DNA of 64,000 nucleotides, taken from the NCBI GenBank assembly GCA_016235445.1, contig JACRLB010000017.1:181304-245303 (forward strand), in the 5' to 3' direction. Numbering within the stretch: the stretch's first letter is position 1; every line of letters begins with the position of its first letter. Made by a program: the position numbers and the translations under genes. This document shows positions 8,805 to 19,600 of this stretch, piece by piece. The notes below the pieces were generated by a model. It worked only from the letters and a program-made list of their open reading frames with translations, did not search any database and was not told the origin of the DNA. Source of the stretch: Chloroflexota bacterium. GTDB lineage: Bacteria > Chloroflexota > Anaerolineae > Anaerolineales > Villigracilaceae.

Positions 8805-11336
8805 ATGGAAGTTTTAGATTTAGTCAACTATAGTTACGAACAAGGTAAACGTGTTCTTGAGAAAAGGGAATCTGAAACCCTCAAGCAACAGGGTCAGTTT
8901 TTAACTCCACCGAATACTGCACATTACATGGCAAAAAGGTTGGGTCAAATTAATTCTGGCACAACGATTATTGAACCATCCGTTGGTTCTGGCGTGCTGG
9001 TGTGTGCTGTCATTGAACAACTCATCACAGAGAATCGGTCAATAGAAATTTGGCTAGATGCTTACGAAACAGACAAAGAACTCTGCGATGTGGCCCGTGA
9101 TGTTCTGGCACTTGCAAGCAATAAAGCCAAACAAAGTGGAATCATAATCCATTGGCAGGTCTTTAACGAAGATTTTGTACTGGCTTGTCTGCCTGAACGC
9201 CAGCCAGCTCTTTTTGGTACAGAACAATCTCGCCGAAAGATATATAACTTTGTCATCAGTAACCCTCCTTACTTTAAACTTAATGCAGAAGACAAGCGTG
9301 TAAAAGCCCTTGCTGGAAAAATCAGTGGGCATACTAATATCTACACTGTATTTATGGCGTTAAGTACAAAACTGCTTGCTCCAAAAGGGAAAGCTTGTTT
9401 TATTGTGCCGCGCAGCTTTTGTTCAGGTGTTTATTTCTCGGAATTTCGTCGTGATCTGCTAAAAGATGTGACACCGCTGGCAATTCATGTTTTTCAATCA
9501 CGTTATGATGTTTTCAAGGGAGACAAGGTTTTACAGGAAAATGTAATTTTCTCTTTCGAGAAATTGCCTCAACCAAAAGAACAAAGATATTGGGCAGGCT
9601 CTGTCAATATCTCGGTTTCCAAAGACGATTCGGAATTAAATGAAAATGTACTCAATCGTCAAGTTTCATTTCAACATTTTCTAAATGATCGAGACGGCCA
9701 GGTATTTTTTAGGTTGCCTACAGGTATTCATGATGAACAAATTCTGGAAGCCGTTGATCAGTGGGATGGTTCTCTGGAAAAATACGGCTGGCAAGTTTCC
9801 ACAGGGCGGGTTGTGCCATTTCGAGCCGAGCATTTACTCAAGGAAAAATTAACAACAGGAAATGGAACAGTTCCCTTACTGTGGATGCAAAATGTCAAAC
9901 CCTACCATGTAGACTATCCACTTAATGAATTTGATAAACCGCAAGCCATTTCCACGCAAGACGCTGTTTTGCTTGTTCCCAATTCAAACTATGTTTTACT
10001 GCGACGATTTAGCTCAAAGGAAGATCGCCGTCGCCTTATATCTGCGCCAATGATTGGCAAAGATTTTAATTTTCAGCAAATTGGTTTTGAAAACCACTTA
10101 AATTTTATCTATGGTAAAAAAGGCGCTCTTTTGCCATCTGAAGCCGTTGGTTTGTCTGCACTTTTCAACAGCGCAATTGTTGATCGATACTTCCGCATTG
10201 TTAATGGAAATACACAAGTCAATGCGGCAGAACTACGTATTTTATCCCTGCCACCTGTAGAAGTGATCAGGAATATTGGCGAAAAAATCCAACGGATTCC
10301 TACTCCCACTGCCGAGCAGGCTGACAATATTATTTTTTCAACACTTTGGCAAATGAAATTACTTGCTAAAGAATTTCCGATGATTCAGGAGACCAGATTA
10401 ACTATGGGAAAAATAGAACAGGCTCAGGAAGTTTTGGAAGCACTTGGTTTACCCTCTGCTCAACAAAATGAAGTTTCAGCATTAACTCTTTTGGCGCTTG
10501 CCCGGTTGTCAGAAAAAGCACAATGGAAAGATGCTTCCAGTCAGAGTTTACGCGTCCATGATATTCTAGTAAAAATTAAACAGGATTATGGGCGTGAATA
10601 TGCTGAAAATAGCAGGGAAACTATTCGCCGTAAAGTTTTACATCAACTTGAACAGGCGGGCATTGTTGTTCGCAACGCAGATGATCCATCACGCCCAACC
10701 AATAGTGGTTTAAATAACTATGTTTTGTCTGAATTGGTTTTAGATGTTCTGCACTCTTATGGCACATCGAAATGGAAACCACAGGTCAACAAGTTTTTTG
10801 CTCAACAAGGATCCTTGTTGGAGATTTACCAAAAAGCCAGAGAGCAAAATAAAACTCCTTTGCAAGTGGCAGATGGAAAAATTTACAAATTGTCACCAGG
10901 CAAACACAACAAACTTGAAGTTGCCATTGTCGAAGAATTTGCTCCGCGCTTTGCACCAGGAGCAAAGCTTATCTATCTTGGTGACACAGCAAAAAAGACA
11001 CTTGTGTTTGATGAAACTGCTTTTATTAAATTGAACATTCCAGTTTCAGAGCACGGGAAATTTCCCGATGTGGTTTTGTACGACTCAAAAAGGAAATGGC
11101 TCTTTCTCGTTGAAGCTGTGACTTCGCATGGGCCAGTCTCGCCAAAACGCCAATTTGAACTTGAGAAATTATTTGAAAAATGTAAGGCTGCTAAAATATA
11201 TGTGACCACATTTCTGGATTTTTCTACTTATAAAAAATATGCAAACGATATTGCGTGGGAGACAGAAGTTTGGATTGCGGAAATGCCATCCCATATGATT
11301 CATTTCAACGGCGACAAATTTTTAGGGCCAAGATAG
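8805..11336 (+). CDS. Fused BsuBI/PstI-type restriction-modification protein (m6A methyltransferase + endonuclease)
   Basis: 843 residues from ATG 8805. The N-terminal half is an adenine-N6 methyltransferase: EPSVGSGV (motif I, ~57-64) and NPPYFKL (motif IV, N153). A specificity-like region spans ~330-520. The C-terminal part, after a winged-helix region, is the BsuBI/PstI endonuclease: LIYLGDTAKKTL, then FPDVVLYD (D755), FLVEAVTSHGPVSPKR (E770) and a final KFLGPR. In characterised PstI and BsuBI systems the two enzymes are separate genes, so this is a one-chain fusion. TATAAT at 8792-8797 ends 7 nt before the start and no ribosome site is present; an upstream start (8739) would put this box inside the gene. 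The gene is visibly A+T-rich and abuts a truncated DUF5131 gene. Cleavage at CTGCAG is only inferred from the family. Confidence 0.9.
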   Translation: MEVLDLVNYSYEQGKRVLEKRESETLKQQGQFLTPPNTAHYMAKRLGQINSGTTIIEPSVGSGVLVCAVIEQLITENRSIEIWLDAYETDKELCDVARDVLALASNKAKQSGIIIHWQVFNEDFVLACLPERQPALFGTEQSRRKIYNFVISNPPYFKLNAEDKRVKALAGKISGHTNIYTVFMALSTKLLAPKGKACFIVPRSFCSGVYFSEFRRDLLKDVTPLAIHVFQSRYDVFKGDKVLQENVIFSFEKLPQPKEQRYWAGSVNISVSKDDSELNENVLNRQVSFQHFLNDRDGQVFFRLPTGIHDEQILEAVDQWDGSLEKYGWQVSTGRVVPFRAEHLLKEKLTTGNGTVPLLWMQNVKPYHVDYPLNEFDKPQAISTQDAVLLVPNSNYVLLRRFSSKEDRRRLISAPMIGKDFNFQQIGFENHLNFIYGKKGALLPSEAVGLSALFNSAIVDRYFRIVNGNTQVNAAELRILSLPPVEVIRNIGEKIQRIPTPTAEQADNIIFSTLWQMKLLAKEFPMIQETRLTMGKIEQAQEVLEALGLPSAQQNEVSALTLLALARLSEKAQWKDASSQSLRVHDILVKIKQDYGREYAENSRETIRRKVLHQLEQAGIVVRNADDPSRPTNSGLNNYVLSELVLDVLHSYGTSKWKPQVNKFFAQQGSLLEIYQKAREQNKTPLQVADGKIYKLSPGKHNKLEVAIVEEFAPRFAPGAKLIYLGDTAKKTLVFDETAFIKLNIPVSEHGKFPDVVLYDSKRKWLFLVEAVTSHGPVSPKRQFELEKLFEKCKAAKIYVTTFLDFSTYKKYANDIAWETEVWIAEMPSHMIHFNGDKFLGPR

Positions 11337-11337
11337 C

Positions 11338-11517
11338 TGCGAAGTAAGTTCGCTTGACCCTGCGTGGGTGACGGATATTCGAGATCAATGTCTGAGGGCC
11401 AAAGTCCCATTTTTCTTCAAACAATGGGGCGGCGTCCAAAAGAAAAAATGGGGACGCACACTGGAAGGCCGCACATGGGATGAAATGCCAACTGGCATAA
11501 ATCTGGCAGGGATATAA
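11338..11517 (+). pseudogene. C-terminal remnant of a DUF5131 (phage Gp37/Gp68-like) gene
   Basis: An open frame without a start codon reads ...DPAWVTDIRDQCLRAKVPFF, then FKQWGG and LEGRTWDEMP, ending at TAA 11515-11517. This is the highly conserved end of the DUF5131 / Gp37-Gp68 family, normally ~230-280 residues long, often next to phage or accessory genes. Only about 55 residues remain, and the fragment begins right at the stop codon of the restriction-modification gene. No N-terminal part is seen upstream at 8680-8805. The restriction gene therefore appears to have replaced or deleted the rest. Confidence 0.8.
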
Positions 11518-11552
11518 AAAGTGACAGTCACCTTCAAGGTGACTGTCACTTT
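11518..11552. terminator. Perfect palindrome, copy 2 of a repeated hairpin
   Basis: Same arms as 6483-6517 (AAAGTGACAGTCACCT / AGGTGACTGTCACTTT), here with a TCA centre that lets the stem extend by one pair. It begins directly after the DUF5131 remnant and ends 6 bp before the PIN gene stop, so it can terminate transcription from both sides. Confidence 0.7.
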
Positions 11553-11558
11553 AAAACG

Positions 11559-11972
11559 CTATTCGAAAGTAGCAAGAAATTCTGCAGGTGTGACTATTGG
11601 TATTTCACGAAACAAACTTAAATCCAGCAGGTCTTTATCTCCGCTGACAATATAGTCGGCTTTTCCATCCAATGCAAGCGATAAAAGCAAATTGTCATCC
11701 GGGTCGCGGCAAACATTTACAATCGTAAAAACCTGAACTCGCTCGCCATGTTCAATAATGGAATTCAAGAACGCATTGAACGTATCATCAGTCAAATTGT
11801 ATTTTTTCCATATTTTGTCACGGGTAATAACCCTGGTCAGTTCTTCAAGCATTTCCTGGGAATACAACAAGGTATATTCCCCATTTCTCATGCGGACAAC
11901 AACCATCCCAACGCGATTTTCAGGTTTAATAATCGTGCTGATGAATACGTTTGTATCAATTGCAACTCTCAT
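11559..11972 (-). CDS. PIN-domain toxin ribonuclease (type II toxin-antitoxin)
   Basis: 137 residues. It starts MRVAIDTNVFISTI, giving the first acidic residue (D6) of the PIN active site, has E44/E45 (SQEMLEELTRV), and ends with CRDPDDNLLLSLALDGKADY followed by VSGDKDLLDL, the conserved D-x-D and SGDKDLL motifs of the 'putative toxin-antitoxin system toxin component, PIN family'. Such toxins cleave RNA in a metal-dependent manner. The gene overlaps the upstream antitoxin by 4 bp. Confidence 0.9.
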   Translation of the reverse strand: MRVAIDTNVFISTIIKPENRVGMVVVRMRNGEYTLLYSQEMLEELTRVITRDKIWKKYNLTDDTFNAFLNSIIEHGERVQVFTIVNVCRDPDDNLLLSLALDGKADYIVSGDKDLLDLSLFREIPIVTPAEFLATFE

Positions 11973-12289
11973 GTTTTTTTCTTTGCCGCCGCTTGTCCAG
12001 CCCGCTTTTCCGCGCGAACTTCCTGGATTGCGGCTTCAATGTCCGCTTCAATTTCTTCATCAGAAAAATGAGCATTGAGTTTCTGCATCCGCTTCATCAG
12101 GACGTCAAACTTTTGATTCGCTTCCTCATCAGAAAACTTCTTGTACTTCAAATACTCCTCATACGGAATCAAAACCGCCTCGGGTTTACTGCCGCGCATT
12201 AAGATATAAGGGATGTGATTTTTCGTCACATCATCGAACACTGCGCGAAAACGCCGCTGTAGTTCAGTAACGCCAATTATTTGATTCAT
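11969..12289 (-). CDS. Phd/YefM-type antitoxin
   Basis: 106 residues from the ATG at 12289, which follows GGAGG with 5-6 nt spacing. The N-terminus MNQIIGVTELQRRFRAVFDDV and KNHIPYILMRGSKPEAVLIP is the dimerising, DNA-binding Phd/YefM fold ('prevent-host-death'). The highly charged tail (ADIEAAIQEVRAEKRAGQ) would wrap the PIN toxin. Antitoxin-first order and 4-bp overlap are typical; the pair likely represses itself. A longer frame with a start at 12361 lacks a ribosome site and enters the neighbouring hairpin. Confidence 0.88.
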   Translation of the reverse strand: MNQIIGVTELQRRFRAVFDDVTKNHIPYILMRGSKPEAVLIPYEEYLKYKKFSDEEANQKFDVLMKRMQKLNAHFSDEEIEADIEAAIQEVRAEKRAGQAAAKKKT

Positions 12290-12345
12290 TTCTACCTCCA
12301 GAATACATATCTCAATACATATTTTACTCCCGATTTGAATATAAC

Positions 12346-12382
12346 AAAAAGTGGCGGCCACTCAAGATGGCCGCCACTTTTT
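12346..12382. terminator. Hairpin originally downstream of acnA
   Basis: Arms AAAAAGTGGCGGCCA and TGGCCGCCACTTTTT around CTCAAGA, with A/T tails on both sides. It probably is the acnA terminator, now separated from acnA by the insertion at 12396-12526. Confidence 0.75.
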
Positions 12383-12395
12383 GTTTGATGTTTTT

Positions 12396-12526
12396 CTACC
12401 CACCTGACAGTTTTAAAAATAGAACGCAGATGAACGCAGATTTTTTGAAAAACAAGAGCAAAACGGTTTGAATCAGCGTTTTCAGCGTTCATCTGCGTCC
12501 AAAAAAACAAAGTGTCAGGTGGCTAG
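12396..12526. mobile_element. 131-bp miniature inverted-repeat element with 8-bp target duplication
   Basis: Ends CTACCCACCTGACAGTTT and, inverted, CTAGCCACCTGACACTTT match at 16 of 18 positions. The flanks ATGTTTTT (12388-12395) and ATGTTTTT (12527-12534) are identical. Inside is a second inverted repeat, CGCAGATGAACGC (12425-12437) with GCGTTCATCTGCG. No reading frame of note. It sits between acnA and its likely terminator. Confidence 0.7.
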
Positions 12527-12534
12527 ATGTTTTT

Positions 12535-15252
<2,718 letters not shown>

Positions 15253-15282
15253 GGGTTTACTCCTTTGGTATGAGGGGTTTTT

Positions 15283-15320
15283 GTAGTACCGACTTACCCA
15301 CAGGGCTTAGTCGGTACTAC
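15283..15320. repeat. Paired REP-like inverted repeat upstream of acnA
   Basis: GTAGTACCGACT (15283-15294) and AGTCGGTACTAC (15309-15320) form a perfect 12-bp stem around 14 nt. Both ends carry the GTAG tetranucleotide typical of REPs mobilised by RAYT transposases; the same GTAGT..CGACT head occurs at 18788, 50841 and 51484. Confidence 0.7.
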
Positions 15321-15591
15321 CGACTCACACCACAACTTGCGAAGAACATAAAGGAGCGCCTTTGATATCCTTGATACTGTGTGGTGGGGTTTTATTATTC
15401 CGTAAACCAGCCGCGAATGTCACGAATTCACGCGAATTGTTTTTAAAAATTAGTGAAAATTAGCGTAATTCGCGGCGAAGAATTTTGAACTGCCTACGTC
15501 ATGTCTGTTTAAATTTCCCGCGCTTCGACTTCGTTCGGACGATCCTTCGGCTTCGCTCAGGATGTCCTCGCTCCGCTCAGCGCGGTTGATC
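15321..15591. repeat. Gene-free stretch filled with two repeat types
   Basis: The gap between acnA and the adenosine deaminase gene holds an inverted repeat CCGCGAAT...AATTCGCGG (15411-15475, with internal TCACGAATTCACGCGAATT) and then a CTTCGA/CTCAGG-family block (15520-15590: GCTTCGACTTCGTTCGGACG, CTTCGGCTTCGCTCAGGATG, TCGCTCCGCTCAGCGCGG). No gene or RNA was recognised. Confidence 0.6.
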
Positions 15592-16632
15592 TTACAACTT
15601 CAATTCCTTCTTAAGCGACGCAACCAGGCTCTCTTTTTCAATCTCCGGTAAAAACGCAGACTGCGCCGCGGTCATCACAGAGTTCTTCAACGTGTCCATC
15701 GGTACATGCAAATCTTCCACAACATGCTGATACTCGTGCGAAAGCGTAATTCTCGAAACACTGGGGTCATCCGTGTTGACCGTGGCCTTCAATCCCTTTT
15801 CCAACATGTGAAAAAGCGGATGCTCCGGCAAAGACTTGACCACCCCGGATTGATAATTACTCGTCACACAAACTTCAAAGACCGTTTCGCGTTCCTTCGC
15901 AAGCGCGGCCACGCTCTCATCTTCCAGCGCCCGCACACCATGACCAATACGCTCCGCGCCCAAATTCTCGATCGCATCACGGACGTTTTCCGCAGGCCCC
16001 CACTCCCCGGCGTGGATGGTCACATGCAGGCCCGATTGTTTCGCTTCCTTGAAAATATCATAAAACGGCTCAGACTTAAACTCCGCCTCGTTCCCGGCCA
16101 AATCCATACCCAGCAACCCATCCGTGATGTGTTCCGCCGCCAGCCAGGCCACCTGCTCGGCAAGTTCCAGGCTTTCATGGCGGTTCACCGAAGCGATCAA
16201 CCCCACCTTGATTTTATATTTCTTCGCGGCTTCCTGCGCGCTGGAAATCACCCAGTCCATCACATCATGCAGGGGAAAGCCCTCCGCGCGGCTCAAGGCC
16301 ACAGGCGTAAAACGCAGTTCGAGGTAGCGGCAATTATCCTTCGCCGCATCCTCCACCGCCTCGCGTGTGACGCGATCTATCACATCGGGTGATTTGTAAA
16401 ATAACCGCAGGGTTTTGAACTTATCGAGAAAATTCGAGAACGTCATCGGGTCCTGGTCTTGCACCTGCACCAGCCCGCTGAGATTAAGCACCGAAACAGG
16501 AACCGTCACCCCATGCTGTCTTGCAATATCGAGCATCGTCGCAAGCCGCAGAGACCCTTCCAGGTGACGGTGTAAGTCAACTTTTGGAAGAGCAAAATAT
16601 TTATTCAGGGGAGCGGTTTCGTCTTTGAACAA
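15592..16632 (-). CDS. add: Adenosine deaminase
   Basis: 346 residues, normal length. It hydrolyses adenosine (and deoxyadenosine) to inosine in purine salvage. Metal ligands and catalytic residues are visible: H21 and H23 in DLHRHLEGS, H207 with E209 in IHAGEWGP, H231 in RIGHGVRAL and D288/D289 in TVNTDDPSVS. An adenine deaminase role is possible in this superfamily, but the spacing fits adenosine deaminase. The start MFKDETAPLN lies 17 bp downstream of the secA stop, so the gene is probably co-transcribed with secA. Confidence 0.9.
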   Translation of the reverse strand: MFKDETAPLNKYFALPKVDLHRHLEGSLRLATMLDIARQHGVTVPVSVLNLSGLVQVQDQDPMTFSNFLDKFKTLRLFYKSPDVIDRVTREAVEDAAKDNCRYLELRFTPVALSRAEGFPLHDVMDWVISSAQEAAKKYKIKVGLIASVNRHESLELAEQVAWLAAEHITDGLLGMDLAGNEAEFKSEPFYDIFKEAKQSGLHVTIHAGEWGPAENVRDAIENLGAERIGHGVRALEDESVAALAKERETVFEVCVTSNYQSGVVKSLPEHPLFHMLEKGLKATVNTDDPSVSRITLSHEYQHVVEDLHVPMDTLKNSVMTAAQSAFLPEIEKESLVASLKKELKL

Positions 16633-16649
16633 CTCTCTGCCTCTAAAAA

Positions 16650-19600
16650 TTAGTGACGCTTCCTCTTCTTTTTACCGCCAGCCGCGCCGCCAATTTGTAC
16701 CACTGTTTCGTCTGGCGCGCTTGCCGCTTCAGCCGTCTCGATTGGAGTAATCTCCACACGGCGCGGCCTCGCCGCAAACGCGCGGCCAATCACCAAACCG
16801 CGCACATCCTCCAGTAATTGAGAAAACATTTCCGATGCGCGGCCTTTGTATTGTACCAGCGGGTCACGTTGGGCGTAAGCCTCGAGACCTATCGAAACTC
16901 TTAAGGCCTCCACCTTGGTGAGATATTCCACCCACAACTCACTGAACGCCCCCAACAACAACTGGCGATGGACTTCATTCAACACATACCTGCCAATGGA
17001 TTCGGCTAACGCCGCCCGCTCAGACTCACTGAGAGTTGATACTGCTTCGTTCAGCCTCTCCTCCCCGAACCCTTCGACTCGGCTCAGGGAGCGCGCCGCG
17101 GGACCAAAGTCTGCCAGTTTCACAGCGTTCTGGCTGATGCGGGTAAACTCGCTCTGCCCCCAGGTCTCGCGCAACGCAATCTCCGCCGCTTCGAGATGAT
17201 TCATCACATCCTCGACCACGGTCTCTGCTTCACTGCCTTCCAGCAATTGCGCCGCATAAAAGACATACGTAAAGCGGTTGAATATCTGCTTCACCTGCTT
17301 GTGTGTTTTCTGGTCGAAGGCAGTCCGCGCCCCTTGTGAAAGGGTCAACAGCAGGCGCAGTTTACCCGCATCGTCATTCACGGGTTCACGCTGTAATAAA
17401 ACTTCAATATCACGCGCAATCTGGCTGTTCAGTCTCTCGCGCTTCTTTTCGAATGCCTCGCGCGCTGTGTTCAGCAAAATCTCCGCCAGTTCATCCCACT
17501 CCGAAGGCAGGGGGTTCGGCCACTGAACCTGCTCACCGATGCGGGTCTGAATCGCTCCGATCACCCGCGTCGCGCTGACCACCGTCAACTGGTTGGCGAC
17601 GAGTTCCTGAATATCTTCCCTCGCGTCTTCGGGGTCTTCGGCCAGTGTCTTTTGAATTTCATTGTTGAACTTCAACGGCAAATGGACAAGCGCATTCACC
17701 TCTTCCAAAATCTTCTGGGGGCGGGGAGTCTCTTCCAGGTCACGCAGGCTTTGGAAATAGGCATCCAGCGCGTCTTCACGCTCAGCAATTTGAGACTGAA
17801 GACTTTCCTCGGTTTTTTCGATCAAGGCTTCAATCGCCCGCAAGGCATGGGCATATTCAGTTTCGATGGATCTGGAAACCAGGTTTAAGGTGGAAGGTTG
17901 AACGTTCTCATCAATTTGATCAACCAACAGCTTATACCCATACGAAGGGAAAAGCCCATCCTTCGAATCAAAGGCAGGCTGTACCTGGTCTAGCCAGGCA
18001 ATCAACTTCCACGGGCCTTCTTCATCGGTCAGGCCAATGTCCACGCGTTTGATCACTTCGGCTTCGAGCATCTCCGCAATATCTTCGCTCAAATCTTCCT
18101 TGACGAAGATACGGTCACGCTGGCTGTAGATTTGCCCGCGCTGTTTGTTGAGCACATCGTCATATTCCAGCAAATGCTTGCGGACGTCGAAGTTTGCGCC
18201 TTCCACGCGGGTCTGCGAGCTTTCGATAATATTGCTCACCACGCGCACTTCCAACGGAAGCGAGTCGTCCACCTTGAGGCGTTCCATCAGTCCGCTCACC
18301 TGTTCGCCGCCGAACAGGCGCATCAGGTCATCTTGCAGTGAAAGATAAAAGCGCGAGGAACCGGGGTCCCCCTGACGGGCGGCACGACCGCGCAGTTGAT
18401 TATCGATGCGGCGCGCTTCGTGCCGCTCCGAGCCGATTACATGCAAGCCGCCCAACTGCTTCACGCTTTCCATCTCTTCGAAATAGTTCAGGAAGAGTTT
18501 TACTTCCGCATCGTAAATTCCAAAAATGGATGGGTCTGCCTTTTGCAAAGCCTCACGGCGTTCCTGCAAGGTCATATCGAAGGGGTCTTTGTAGCCCGCC
18601 TTGCCCAGTACACGGTTGACCGCCGAAATGACTTCCTCTGCGATCTCGCCGCCGAGTTTGATATCCACACCGCGGCCTGCCATGTTGGTGGCAATCGTCA
18701 CCGCGCCGAATGCGCCCGCCCCCGCAATAATCTGCGACTCTTCGGTATGCTTGCGCGCATTCAACACCTGATGCGTCACCCCACCCTGTAGTACCGACTT
18801 CAGTCGGTTCTTCGAAGTTTCAGGCAGACGCAAAATATCCAACAACGTATTTAAATTATTGTCATCGTCCAAACTGATGTTGCTCATGCCATGCGGCTTG
18901 ATGAACGCCCGCAATGCGTCAGGGGAGAGTTTGTCTATCGGCTCATTGAACGGCACCAGGTCCGCAATGAGGCGGCCGTCTTCTTCAAGATTGTTTGCGC
19001 GCAGGTAATGGTCACGGATGAGAGTCAACTGCATGAGGCGGCGGATCGATTCAGCCTTGAGCCGATTCGAGAGTCGGTCGGATGATTCAACGGAGGTCGT
19101 GCCCACCAACAGCGGGCGACCCAGCGCGTGATTGCGAATGATCTCCGTTACAATCGCGCGCAGTTTGGACTCGACGGTGCGATAGATGACATCGGGATAA
19201 TCTTTGCGGCGATAGAATAACGGTTCGGCCCCGCCTGCCTTTGCAAAGAATGAATACCCATAGCCGTCTTCATCTTTTGCTTTGATCTCCGTCAGCGGCG
19301 CGCCCTTGCCAAAGGATTGATATTCGAGGTTCGGGGGAATCGGCGCGACTTCGAGTTTATAAATTTTATTGAACTCTTCGGCTTCGGTAAGCGCGGTGCC
19401 GGTCATGCCCGCCAGTTTTTGATACATGCGGAAATAATTTTGCAAAGTGATGGTGGCATACGTAACCGACTCAGGCTCGACCTTCGCGCCTTCCTTTGCC
19501 TCCACGGCCTGGTGCAAGCCATCGCTCCAGCGGCGGCCGGGCATCTGGCGGCCTGTGAACTCATCCACGATGACGACCTTGCCGCCCAGCACAAGATAAT

